Below, one piece after another: positions 33,672 to 44,725 of a stretch of 64,000 nt of DNA. The DNA is from Calonectria ilicicola (lineage: Eukaryota; Ascomycota; Sordariomycetes; Hypocreales; Nectriaceae). The stretch's first letter is position 1. Every line of letters begins with the position of its first letter. Under the pieces are notes generated by a model, which had not been told where the DNA came from, did no database searches, and was given only the letters and a program-made list of their open reading frames with translations. Location: the NCBI GenBank assembly GCA_020809705.1, contig CP085825.1:5704001-5768000 (forward strand), given 5' to 3'. Position numbers and translations under genes: made by a program.

Positions 33672-36207
33672 ATATTAGATGGTGCCAAATGGCAACCCGA
33701 TTTTGATTTCAAAAAAGTTCTAATGATATCCACTATGTTGGTTTTACATCACGACTCGGTTGCGTCCGGTTTAAAAACAAACGCAATTTGCGAGTCACGT
33801 CTCATGCTTAACAAATTTCACCGTTGCTTGCTCCCAGCTGTCGTTTCTTACGAAAATAATCATCAATGCTACTCATACATTGATACGATTTGGGAGCAAC
33901 GTCACAAGAAGACCATTCAAGCATATTACTAAACAGCGGTATCCTTGGATGAACCATTATAATCGGATCTTAAGCAAGCAGGGTTCGTGTTTTTAAGGGA
34001 AAAAAGAGAACATCGGCTGCTTATAACTTTTTCCTTGTGCGTATGCTTTAAAAAAAAACCATCGAGGTAAAAGTGTACTAGAAGAAGAATATAAGAATGA
34101 AATAAAATAAAATAAATAAGTGCTTCAGATTCACATCCTGCAAGAACATTATGAACATCGCTATTCCCTAAAATTCTTTGGAAATTTCAAGAACTCGTAT
34201 TAATCAGGTGAATGTATCACTAATTGAGATCCAAGATATAGTAAATTTTAGTATCACCAGAGATAAACGTGCAAGTAAAGCCGGTGTCGAAGAGCATGAC
34301 ACCCGATCGAACGACCATTTCCCTCGTGAATTTGCTGCGAGTAGTTCGAGGGCATTTGTGCTTTCTCTGTCTTCGACAACTGTATTCCAGATATATGGTT
34401 CAACACCTGGGCAAATCAGCTAGACTGCTTTATAATTATCATCTACAGCGCTCAGGGCAATAACACAATCGGAAATCGAAAGACATGAGAAGCTAAAGTA
34501 TTTAGGCCTGATCACTTCTGATTCAAGTATCGGGTTGGCTTCTTCTCCCATTATCAAGCTCGATTCCTTAATTCGGTAAATATTGTACTATTTACTGTTC
34601 TTAGTATTAATATTTCACCGTCATATAATACCGGGAGTGCATTGGCAAGATCGAGAACAAGATCTCGCTTAGGACAGTGACCGTTCGTAAACTCCGGTAT
34701 GCCTGTTAGCTAGCGACAGGGTCTACACAAGGGTTGACACGATCCCGGAGTTGATAACTCAAAATGCTATCGACTAGGGTTCTGTACAATTCTTCCCCGC
34801 CTCGTGTTTGGTAATGGGCCAACTTGGCGATGAGGTCTAGACAAGGACCGGCCCAGAGCAGGACAACAAACTCAGGATGCAGAATGCCGGACGTTGTTCT
34901 GAGAAAGGAGTGTGTCCGGCGCTATCTCACGATGCTCTGTAATTCTAAAAAATCAGTTCGCTGAGGCAAGTGGATTATAGTGGATTCGCATGAAATCCGT
35001 GGGGTTTGAGAATCAGGGGGTGATGATGCGTAGTTCTTAGTGTAGAGCTTGTTTTTTGGTGTTGAAAGTATGGTACTACACCGACTTCCGCCTTTGTCAT
35101 GCAATGTGTATAGATAGGTCTCTGGATGAGATTTTCTTATTTAATTTTTTTTTAGGGTTCTTTGATCAAGATGAAAAAGGGCAGAACGTCCCACCCTGGT
35201 TCTGACTGACTTCAATATAACCAGGGACCCACGCAGGCAAACGCGAACGAGGTGCCAGGGGCAAAGCCCGGGGAGCACTAGCTTCGGGGCCGTAACTCCA
35301 TCGGAACGGCAACAGGTAACGTTGCGCTCCAGTAACGCGATTGCCATCAGCCAACAAAGTCTAACGGGATTGAGGCCGATTCACGCCGTTTCGTTAAAAA
35401 TCGAAATCGCGCATTGGCCCGGAGAGAGCAGGCATGATTACATACACCCTTGGAACGGAGAACGAAAGAAGAAGAAGGAGAAAAATAACAGCAAAAGGAA
35501 GAAGAGAGGGGGGGAGGAGAGAGAAAATTATTGTCATCCCCTTTCATCGTATCTTAAGATTTTTTTTTTTTTTTTACACGCCGAGTCGTGGCGAGGCCCC
35601 TCTATAGCCTAAATTGGTGGTGGTGGTGTGTTGGCGGCATCAACAAATCTTGTACATCTCTCTGGGACAAAGTAAACGGCGGCACAAGCGCCACAGGGGA
35701 ACAAAAGTAGTCGCCTTTTCCGACTCGCTGCTCGCAATCGACTGAGTCAAGGCCATCGCAGCTCATGGCGAGCATCAGGCGTGGCTAAAGGCAGAACTCC
35801 GCTCTGCGAATGCCATCATTTTCTTCATCACCTCATTTTTGCACTGTCCTGGCCTGGCCTGGCCTGGCCTGGTCCGTGAGACACATCCCTCTCGTTCATT
35901 GCCTTTATCCACGCAACGCTCCCTGATTTCTGTCTCCAAGACCCAGCCGTAACAAGCCCGCATTTCCGCTGCTTAGACCCAATTTTGCCGCAAGGCAATT
36001 TTCCAACCCTCCAACACCGTCGATATCGAGTCTGCGCAAGGTCCCCAGGCTCGCTCACGGCTTCACCTACCAAAAAAACCTTGTGACGCACGCTGCAGCC
36101 GCACCGTGTCGCATGAGTGTTTGACGGAGCCCCAACGCCTCCTGTCCTACCCCACGTCATTCGTTTCGGCCAGCTTCGACTCTCATCACAGTAATCTCTC
36201 GCCAAAA
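33672..36207. other. 2.5-kb intergenic region
   Basis: Holds the RPF1 3' UTR and the promoter and leader of the nucleotide-sugar dehydratase gene. Simple sequences include a T16 run (35560-35575) and five copies of CCTGG (35848-35872). Frames are short and unconvincing on both strands. Confidence 0.5.
35848..35872. repeat. CCTGG pentanucleotide microsatellite
   Basis: Five tandem copies of a 5-nt unit, about 340 nt upstream of the dehydratase start codon, in its probable 5' leader or promoter. Confidence 0.95.
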
Positions 36208-37760
36208 ATGACCGCTTCAGCAGGCAATCTGACCAACGGTACGCTTCCTGCTCCGCCATTGCAATTGCCTCTGCATTCGCTATCGGCCCAATGTGACTGA
36301 CTTTCCGCTTCGCCTTTGCCGCTTCAGGATCCGTCAATGGTCACCGCCAGTTGGCCCAAAATGACGTCTGGAAGCAAGCCCCGGTGCTTGTCGGCACCAC
36401 CAAGTTCGAGCCCCGTCCTGACGTGAAAAACATCATGGTCACTGGCGGGGCTGGCTTCATGTGAGTCTTATGCAGCCTTTACTTTTTTTTCTTCGCTGCC
36501 ATCGTTTTCACAACATGGTGCCCTCGACACGTGCTAACCCTGCGCCTGCGTATTCAAAGTGCATGTTGGCTAGTCCGACACCTCACCTTAACATACCCAC
36601 ATGCCTACCACATTGTCTCATTTGATAAGCTAGACTACTGCTCCTCGCTCAACAACACACGCGTGCTGCAGGACAGGCCCAATTTTTCCTTTTACCATGG
36701 CGACATAACCAATCCTGCTCAGGTCCTCGACTGCATGGAGCAGCATAACATCGACTGTGTTATGCATTTTGCTGCCCAGTCACACGTGGACCTGAGCTTT
36801 GGCAACTCGTATGGCTTCACCCATACCAACGTGTACGGAACCCATGTTTTGTTAGAAAGTGCAAAGAAGGTGGGGATCAAGCGCTTCATTCACATCTCGA
36901 CAGATGAGGTGTATGGCGAGATTAACTCCGACGATGAGGACGCACTCGAGACTAGTATCCTCGCTCCAACAAACCCTTATGCAGCGAGCAAGGCTGCTGC
37001 TGAGATGTTGGTTCAGTCATACCAAAAAAGTTTCAAACTCCCCATCATTGTCGTTCGCAGTAACAACGTCTATGGCCCACATCAGTATCCAGAGAGTAAG
37101 TAGTACTTTCTTAACGGAAACAGATGGTTCATCCGTCCCTAACTGCGGCCAGAAATCATTCCAAAGTTCATCTGTCTCCTGAACCGCGGGCGTCCTGTAG
37201 CATTGCATGGCGACGGCAGTCCAACAAGGCGATACCTTTATGCTGGGGACGCCGCTGACGCGTTTGACACCATCTTGCACAAGGGGCAGCTCGGTCAGAC
37301 ATACAATGTTGGGTCATATAATGAAGTGTCTAATTTGCACTTGTGCGGCAAGATCTTGACCCTGCTAAACATACAGCATGAATCCCCTGAAGAGGTCCGG
37401 AAGTGGATCAAGTATACTCATGACCGACCATTCAATGACCAGAGATACGCCACAAATGATACAAAACTACGGCGACTGGGGTGGGAACAGAAGACGGATA
37501 TCGGGGAAGGCCTCAAGATCACTGTGGATTGGTACACGCAGTTCGGCGAAGCCTGGTGGGGAGATATCAGCCATGTCCTGACGCCGTTCCCCGTGGTTAA
37601 TGAAGGGGAGGTGATGCCGGATGATGACCGTTCGATGCGGGACGAGCCGCTCAGCCATAATGATACCAAGGGATGCTCTAACGGTGTTCCAAATGGGGCC
37701 CAGAATCACGGTGGAGATTCGTCATGCTCAACGGAGGACGATGGACAAGTGCCAAGATGA
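36208..37760 (+). CDS. UDP-glucose 4,6-dehydratase-like (RmlB-type) enzyme
   Basis: Four exons: 36208-36238, 36328-36460, 36560-37095 and 37153-37760; 435 residues. It is a short-chain dehydrogenase of the extended family that converts a nucleotide-glucose to the 4-keto-6-deoxy sugar, the first step toward rhamnose. In fungi the described substrate is UDP-glucose. Visible motifs are the NAD-binding loop VTGGAGFI (residues 48-55), HFAAQSHVD, the active-site STDEVYGE (Thr169, Asp170, Glu171), YAASK (Tyr195, Lys199) and the sugar-binding SPTRRYLYAGD region. After about residue 360 comes an extra tail of roughly 75 residues, acidic then Asn/Gly/Ser-rich (NGVPNGAQNHGGDSS), not seen in bacterial RmlB. 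The reductase/epimerase needed to finish UDP-rhamnose is not in this window. The UDP rather than dTDP substrate is inferred from the fungal setting. Confidence 0.88.
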
Positions 37761-40700
37761 GCCGAGGCAGCAGAAAAAGAAAAGAGAAAAGGAAGGCGAG
37801 CAAAATACGTATCAGGCCCTTAGAACCTAGGGTCCTATAGCGGCCCAAGTACCCAAGGGTCAAGGACCCAGGGTTGACGTACGAGAGATATCCACGGGGT
37901 CTGGTGGGGATGGCAAGTTGCTGGATAATAGACCACGCGTAACTTGACTAGAGCTTGATCAATAAACAAGAGAAGGGAGGGCGTCGATACTAATAGATAT
38001 AAAGAAGGGATGGGAACGTAGACGCAATGTTTCGTTTTTGTTTTTTTTTTATACGGCTAGTACGCATTTATGAGAATTGATAGAAAGGGCTTTAATAAAT
38101 GATACATTTAAACCTGCATTACTCATGGTTGTCCACTGAGCACAGGCAACGAACTGTCCCATGGCTTCGGACCGGCAAGGCGACTGGGGTCCCTTCACCT
38201 AAATCTTAGGCCGCATTGGGGATGCAACCTCCTGCATGTCGCATGGGCGAACAGGCCAAGACGGGGCAGTGAGCCGAGGCGCAAGCAGATGCCAACCCAG
38301 CGGCCCGGAAGGACTGACCGTGGTACCGGGTCAAGCGGACACGCAACCAGGTTTCTCATTCGCACGGAGCAAATATGCGTTCAAGCAGAGTTGCAATGGG
38401 TAATTTTTGTTCCCTTTAATTTGGTACGAACCGCGCTCGAGAGCAGAGACGGACCATGCCAGGTACCACTGGCGCCGTGCAGTGTGCGCTGGCCGTCCGG
38501 GTCATTCGGAAACACCAACGTCAATCAACATGACTCGGTTGCTAAACCCGGGATGAGCCCTCATATGCTGTTCTTAATAAATTCCATATGATAAACTTTC
38601 TCGCTTGTCATTTCCGCCGAGCAGTTGATGCGACCAGTTGGTAGCGAGGTCCCATTTTTTTTTTTCTCTGAATTCGCCACTATCAAAGCCTGGAGCCTAG
38701 GAAGCTGGAAACATTACTCCAAAGAAGATATGTGCACCCTTAAAATGACAAAGCATATCGGGATAAACAATAAATAGTCTTCAAGAATGGTTCCGAAAGG
38801 GTAAGTACCGCAAAAAGTAAAAATGTCAACGTCAACGTCAACGCCAAAGCCAGCTAGCAAAACGGCATGCTGTCCTCAAGATTTCTTAGCTCCCGAAACT
38901 GGCTATCCCCAGACAGCACTAGAAGAGACCCATACTTATCTCTAGGCATCTCAACTTTGCCTGCCGGCTGTGGACATGTGCTAGGAGGATTGAAGACTGA
39001 AAATTGAAAAGGAAAAAATAAGAAAAGCATGCACGGGAGGCTAACGATGGAGGGCTCCGCAGCTAGACATGGATTCTTTAGTATGGAGCGGACCAAAGTC
39101 GGAGTAGCTCCTCAACGTGGCGGGCTGGAGCCGTGCAGGTTCGAGATTCCGGAAGTTGGAAAAAAAAAAAAAAAAAAGATGACGAAATTGACGACGGTAG
39201 ACAACAATACTCACAGGAAAGTGATAGGTGGCCATAATAAACAAGCAAACCTCTCAGATTACTGAAATGCGAAAATGGGACGAAGGAATCTAGTGCGGCG
39301 CAGGTGCTGGAGCAGGAGGGCACCAGGGGGGAGGATAGCTTGGCCATGGCCACGCCTGAAGTCAACTTGCACGTGGCCGGGCATGCCAGTCAGCCATACA
39401 TCTCTCCAAGAAATGGGGAATTTGAGAGCTATCAATGTCAACATGCCCGTCCGATGGGGAACAGACTTTTGGGGCCCATTTTTGCTGCCATTCGAACCGC
39501 CTTGTTGTCTCCGATGTTGTCTCATCCTGTCTTTGTTGCTGGCAGGTGGGCTCGAGCGCCCGGGTTCAGTGACCTCTCTGTGCCTCTTTCGCTGGCCAGG
39601 TTGTTGTTAGCGGGCCTGGTCTCCTCACTCCCCACTGCATGCGTGGGCTCACGGGCACTCCAAAGGCCCATGCGATCCCCTCCCCTCCCGCCCGTCTCCC
39701 GCGGACCATCCCGCTGAGATGTGCGTGAACCGAGCGCTGGCCGCAAATTCGATTGCCAGCCGCGCATGGGCTTGATTGTCGATAGCCGTCCTTGACGCAA
39801 AATGACGGATAATGAGCCAAGAAACTGGGAGCCGAGTTTCCGGTTCACCCGCCTCGCAGCCTTGGCCCAGCACCGCAGTGGAATGACATTAACTTGAGGC
39901 TAGGCTGGAGATGCTCATCTGGTTAGCAGGGGGGGGTGCTGGAGTAGCGCTGCAGTGTGTCGCTGGCCGCACGGGACGGCCACTGATTGAGTGCCCCAAT
40001 CCCTAGCCGGTGCCCCAGCAAGAAACAAGCGAGGGCAGTGGCGCTCTGCGAGGGATCCGCTGGCCGGGGGAGAGATTCCCGTTGTTCATGGTCGCCCCAG
40101 TTGCAAACAGACTCGTCCCTGCAGCGGAAGATTCGACGTCCCTTGGTCCCTTCTAAGTAGGGATCAGCCAGGGGGTGTGTTGGGAAAGTTGGGATAATCG
40201 CTGTGAGTGAAGCCTCTCTGATTGTGTCAGACGGGAGTTACCGCACATTCAAACAGTCGGCAGATTGTGAGAAGGGTCCTGAACTAATGGACTTCGCTGC
40301 CAAGAGCCTAGACCTGGGCTGGAATTGCCTGGTGTGTAGTCCAACGGTGGGAAAATGCCTGTATTGGGAATGGTGCTGCTTGACGATCTCGGCTGCGATG
40401 GTAATTACTGGATTGCACATTTCTGCATCTGGATCAACCTTGGAGCTGGGTTTCCTTTTGGAGCGGTCGCTTCTCCAGCCGGGCTGTCAGCTATATGATA
40501 GCTCATCGTGACAGACACGGGGTACGGAGCGTAACGGGACCTATCATCCCCGGACTCCGTGCTTTTTACTCTGAACGGGACATGTTGGTGGCTTTTTGGA
40601 TCAATGACTAGCAGCTGCACTCTCGCAGTTTAGACAATTTGTGGGAGTAGCTCTCACTAGCGAGACAGTGAACGGCTTGGCCAGCCAGGTTCAACTCAGT

Positions 40701-42468
40701 TCCTTGTGCGACAACGTAAACTACAGGGCAACAGCTCTGGGTCAACAGAGACGCATGACGCACAATAAGTGCGCCGAACCATTAGCATCTGCAGGAGTAT
40801 GCGACGGCTCTCGTGGGGGATCCTGTTGGTTGGTGATGGTCCTTCTGCTGACATGCCAACTGCCATTACAATGACCACCAGTATGATGTGCGCGCGGGCC
40901 TCGACCTTTGAGTCAGGACCTCTGCATGAGCCCCGAAACCTGAGGCCATTTGTCAATCGGTGGAGATGGAATCGAATCATGGCTTGACATACGAGACGGC
41001 AGTTGTAGCAACGAGGTCGGTCTTCTGTAGCAGATTTGATTTGATTTGCCGATAGCCACAGCAGTTGAACTTGCATCAGTGGGAACCCGTCAACGGGTGC
41101 CAAGCAAAGGCATTCTACTTGTTTGGCTGAGTGTACTCCAGAACCCATTCATTTAACCCCAGTTTGCGGGATTGGCGAGTTGAAACACGACACGGGATTC
41201 CCTTTTTGAGACACTCAGATTGAGGACAGAAACAAAAACTTTTCTTCTTCCATTGAGCGGAACCCGCGTTGTGGGAGTGGGCAGTCAGTTCCGCTCAAGT
41301 GCCAACACCTCAGCTGCTATTTTCTGCCGCCTCCCGTAGAGGTGGCAGCCGCCGCTGTCGCCATGGCGTTCAAGCCTTCGGGTTTGGGGCGCAAGCCCCA
41401 GGAGCGACCATCTCGCCTACCAGGAAGACTGATTCGCGGGCCATCTCTGTGGTTGTCCCCAGAGTCGTTGACAAATCATGCGACGATACACGGTTATTGC
41501 TACCAGCCTTACGTCTAGTCGTCTCCTTTCAAGGACCAACAAGCTCAAGACATGCTGTCACCCACTCAGGGCAGGGGAGAGCGCCGATCCCTCTACCATG
41601 CCCTCCACTCCCCCCCATCCCATGTTCGCAACCACGACTTGTCAATTGCTAGCGTTAACTCGACCAGGCCCCGCCCCTCTAGCCGTAAGCGTGCTAAGGC
41701 CGGCCTGGGGTGCCCCAGCGGACTCGTCAGTGGTTCCAGTTCCAGTTCCAACCGGGCCTCCAGGCCTTCCATCCTCACTTACAGGGAGGGTATGCGGCCA
41801 GTGGAGGGCTGCGCTTCCCACCTCCCCACTCTCCACTGACGTTGTAGTACATACAGGACAGTCGGGGCAGCTAAAAATGCCATGGTAGGCAAACCCTGCA
41901 GCTCCCCCTAGGCTTCCCTCTCTCATCTAATCGACTCTCTTATGTATTCCCCTTCTGCCCGTCACTCGACCCAGACAGGGCCCTCATTCATTAACGACCT
42001 ATCCGTCTATCCTGCGGTCCTACCTGGTCGGTGACATCCCGGCTCGCCAGGCCCCGGATAACACCCTAGGTCCCCCAGTCTCTTCCCTCCCCAAACTGCC
42101 CCAATAAGCACCGTCGGTGCCCGTTCAACTTGCAGCACTCACTTACCAACGCTCCTCTCCTCATCCTTCGCTTGTCTTCAGAATCCACGATTCTGCTTTG
42201 CGACTTGACAAGATCTTTGAATCCCCTTCGCTTGGGGAAAGAAAAGAAGAAAATAGAGAGAGAAAATCACCTATTAACCCGTTGTTTCAACCATCCTGTA
42301 TCGCTGCTTCGCACTTCCACCATCCCGTCCCAGATTCGCGACTTGGATAATCCTCAAGACAAAAAACCTCGCCCTCACAATCGTGCTTCCCGACTCTGAA
42401 CCCGAACCATGCGCCCGGTCGCCTTCTTTCCTTGAGGGTTAGGATAGCTGCTTTTGATCCGCTCGTCC
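37761..42468. other. 4.7-kb intergenic region
   Basis: No gene I can support between the dehydratase and the methyltransferase. It contains an A18 run (39160-39177). From about 41900 to 42400 the + strand is CT-rich, which fits the promoter and leader of the downstream methyltransferase. Frames up to 150 codons on both strands overlap each other and have no family-like segments. Confidence 0.5.
42409..42435 (+). promoter_or_regulatory. 8-codon upstream ORF before the LaeA-like gene
   Basis: An ATG with an A at -3 opens an 8-codon frame (MRPVAFFP) that stops 33 nt before the main start codon at 42469. If transcription starts upstream of it, as the CT-rich leader suggests, scanning ribosomes would meet this frame first, which could lower translation of the methyltransferase. 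The ORF is read directly; the regulatory role is inference. Confidence 0.45.
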
Positions 42469-43926
42469 ATGGCAAAGCGACGTCGGACCAAGAAGCGTAA
42501 GGGACCGCGGCCCCGACCCGACCATTCTCAGACAAGCACAATGTCATCAGAAGACTCTAGCGCCCTCCAAAGTGGGCGCCAGTCAAGCGACGACGCATTG
42601 AGCGAGCATGCTGTCAGTGACGGCGCACAAACAGCCATGACCAGCATCATGGATACCGACGAAGAACGCCACGGCGGATCCGATCTCGACGAGGAAGAGG
42701 AAGTTGACATAATATCTATATACCCAAACATGCACTACCCAGCAGGCAGCCACCATTCAGACATGTACATCTCTCAAGAATATTCGCAAGGTGCTGGTTC
42801 CGACATGTAAGTGCCCCCAGCGGTTCTGGGTAGGAGTGATTTGGGCATCAGCCACTGACTTTGCATATTAAGAGCTGCATCAACACGATCGTTATGGGAC
42901 CAAGACCTAGATTATCGAGACATCCATGGTCGCCGTTATTGCCGCGACTATTTCATGCCCAACGACGAAATCGAGCAATTGCGGTTGGCCTTACAACACC
43001 AAGTTTTCGTTCACGTCCTAGATGGAGAACTAAGCCTGGCTCCCATTCAGAACCCTTCTCACATTCTCGATATTGGTACGGGGACCGGTGAATGGGCCAT
43101 CAAGATGGCCGAATTATACCCTCAATGCGAGGTTGTTGGTACCGATATCTCGGCTATCGCTGAGACGAGAAGCGTGCCCATGAATGTCTTTTTCGAAATT
43201 GAAGACGCCGAAGACTGGGACCGACTACCAGATCAATACGACCTGATTCATTTCCGTGGTATGGAGGGTGCCTTCCGGAATTGGAGATTTATTTATGACA
43301 ATGCATTTTATTCGCTCAAACCTGGCGGTTGGGTAGAGGTGCAAGATTTCGACAGTGCGGAAGGGTTTCTCAGATTTGTCGATTCATTTCCCCCTGACTC
43401 GCCCATGCGCGCCCTCAATGAGGATTTGATCGCTGGTGCTGCAAAGTCCGGCCGGCCCCGAGGAACGGCACACCTCGACCCTCGTCTCTTTATGGAGGCC
43501 GGTTTCGTGGATGTACGAGTCACTGAATACGTCATCCCTATCACCGTGGCCGAAAAGTCGGCCGGCAAGATTTGGCTCATTTCGTGCCTCGATGCACTAG
43601 AAGCTAGCTGTTTAAGATTATGTACTGAGTACATGGGTTGGGATCCTGAAAAATGCAAAGCGGCCTGTGAAAGGGCCGCACGAGACATGGCAACCTTGGC
43701 CAAGAACCCAGAAAAGTCAAAGGGACTTCAGGTCAAAATGCGTGTCATCATCGGACGAAAGCCCCTAGAAACGCAGCCATCTGATTTAGCAGAACTCCTC
43801 GCCAGATCGAGTTCACCAGCAACCGCGATGGTGGATGACGAAAGCCCAGACCCAACACTCCATCCAGGGGATGATGATGCTTCAACACTGCAGATAAGAG
43901 AAACTGCTAGCATAGGGCCGGTTTAA
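42469..43926 (+). CDS. LaeA-like SAM-dependent methyltransferase
   Basis: Two exons: 42469-42806 and 42873-43926, with a 66-nt intron (GTAAGT...TTAAG); 463 residues. It belongs to the LaeA-like class I methyltransferases, which in filamentous fungi range from regulators of secondary metabolism and development to pathway enzymes. The N-terminal 115 residues are disordered: basic (MAKRRRTKKRKGPRPRP, a likely nuclear signal), then Ser-rich and acidic. The segment DYRDIHGRRYCRDYFMPNDE precedes the catalytic domain. SAM motif I is ILDIGTGTGEWAI (residues 177-189), and LKPGGWVEVQDFD marks the post-motif strand. The C-terminal 65 residues are disordered. With no biosynthetic cluster nearby, a free-standing regulator or protein-modifying enzyme is more likely than a pathway enzyme. 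Whether it is true LaeA or a paralogue cannot be decided here. Confidence 0.87.
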
Positions 43927-44725
43927 TTTATTAATATGGAACCGTGTGTTGATAGAAGCTTGGACTGTTGGATCAGAGCCAAGGGTTAGATTTGATGGAT
44001 ACATCTGTTTTGGCGCATTTGAGGAGACGGCGTACCAGGATGATGACCAATTGTTACCTTTGTTTGTACATTCCCCCATAACTTCTCCATACTTTTTCTA
44101 GGGATCCAGGTGGCATTTCATTGGGGAAAAGGGGACTTGTTTATGTACTATCATCATTGGAGGTCTTGTGAAAGAAAATGACGAGTCTTGCATGCCATAT
44201 TAGAAGGATGCAGAAACGGGAATCTCGGGTTAAGTATCTAGTGTTGCGGATGCGGATATAGTCGAAAGTCACTCACGATTAAGGCCTCTGTTAAAATAAA
44301 TGATCAAACCAAAAAGTAAAAATAAAAAGTAGCCCTGATCTTGGAGAGAGAGGAAAGAAGGAAGAGGAGAGAATGATTTCCAAAGGTGTCTTATCAGTTC
44401 GTAGAGGAATTTTGTCTGTCATTACGAGCGACCAGTGATGTAATGTCTCCTGCAAGGCTGAGAGGTTAGGGAGCTAAGCTCCAGGCGCCGACCGAACGCA
44501 GGTGGGGAGCTCGTGCACTGGTGCTTGGGCCGGCCGCCTCTCCAACTTCAATCGCCGCACTCCTCCATCAACACACCAGCCTCCCTTCGTCCTCGCAACC
44601 CCGAGGCTCTTTTCCTGTGCCGCCATCGCCGCAACTGGCCCGCACCCTCTAATCCGTGACGGCACAACGCGTGTGCCCGATAGCCCTCGACCCCCGAAAT
44701 ATGCGCTTGTGAGGCCGCGATCGCC
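43927..44725. other. intergenic, 800 bp
   Basis: Contains the 3' UTR of the methyltransferase gene and the promoter of VPS18, the last 200 nt being C-rich on the + strand. No other gene is seen. Confidence 0.5.

Noticed and set aside
39136..39150. B-box-like GGTTCGAGATTCC
   Set aside because: Upstream sequence lacks a proper A-box at the right distance and the flanks do not pair as an acceptor stem.
40203..40511. 102-codon frame starting MSEASLIVSDG
   Set aside because: No signal peptide, no family resemblance, and stops in frame on both sides. Insufficient support for a gene.
36208..44725. Dehydratase plus LaeA-like methyltransferase considered as part of a biosynthetic cluster
   Set aside because: No backbone enzyme, oxidase or transporter lies nearby and the two genes are 4.7 kb apart.
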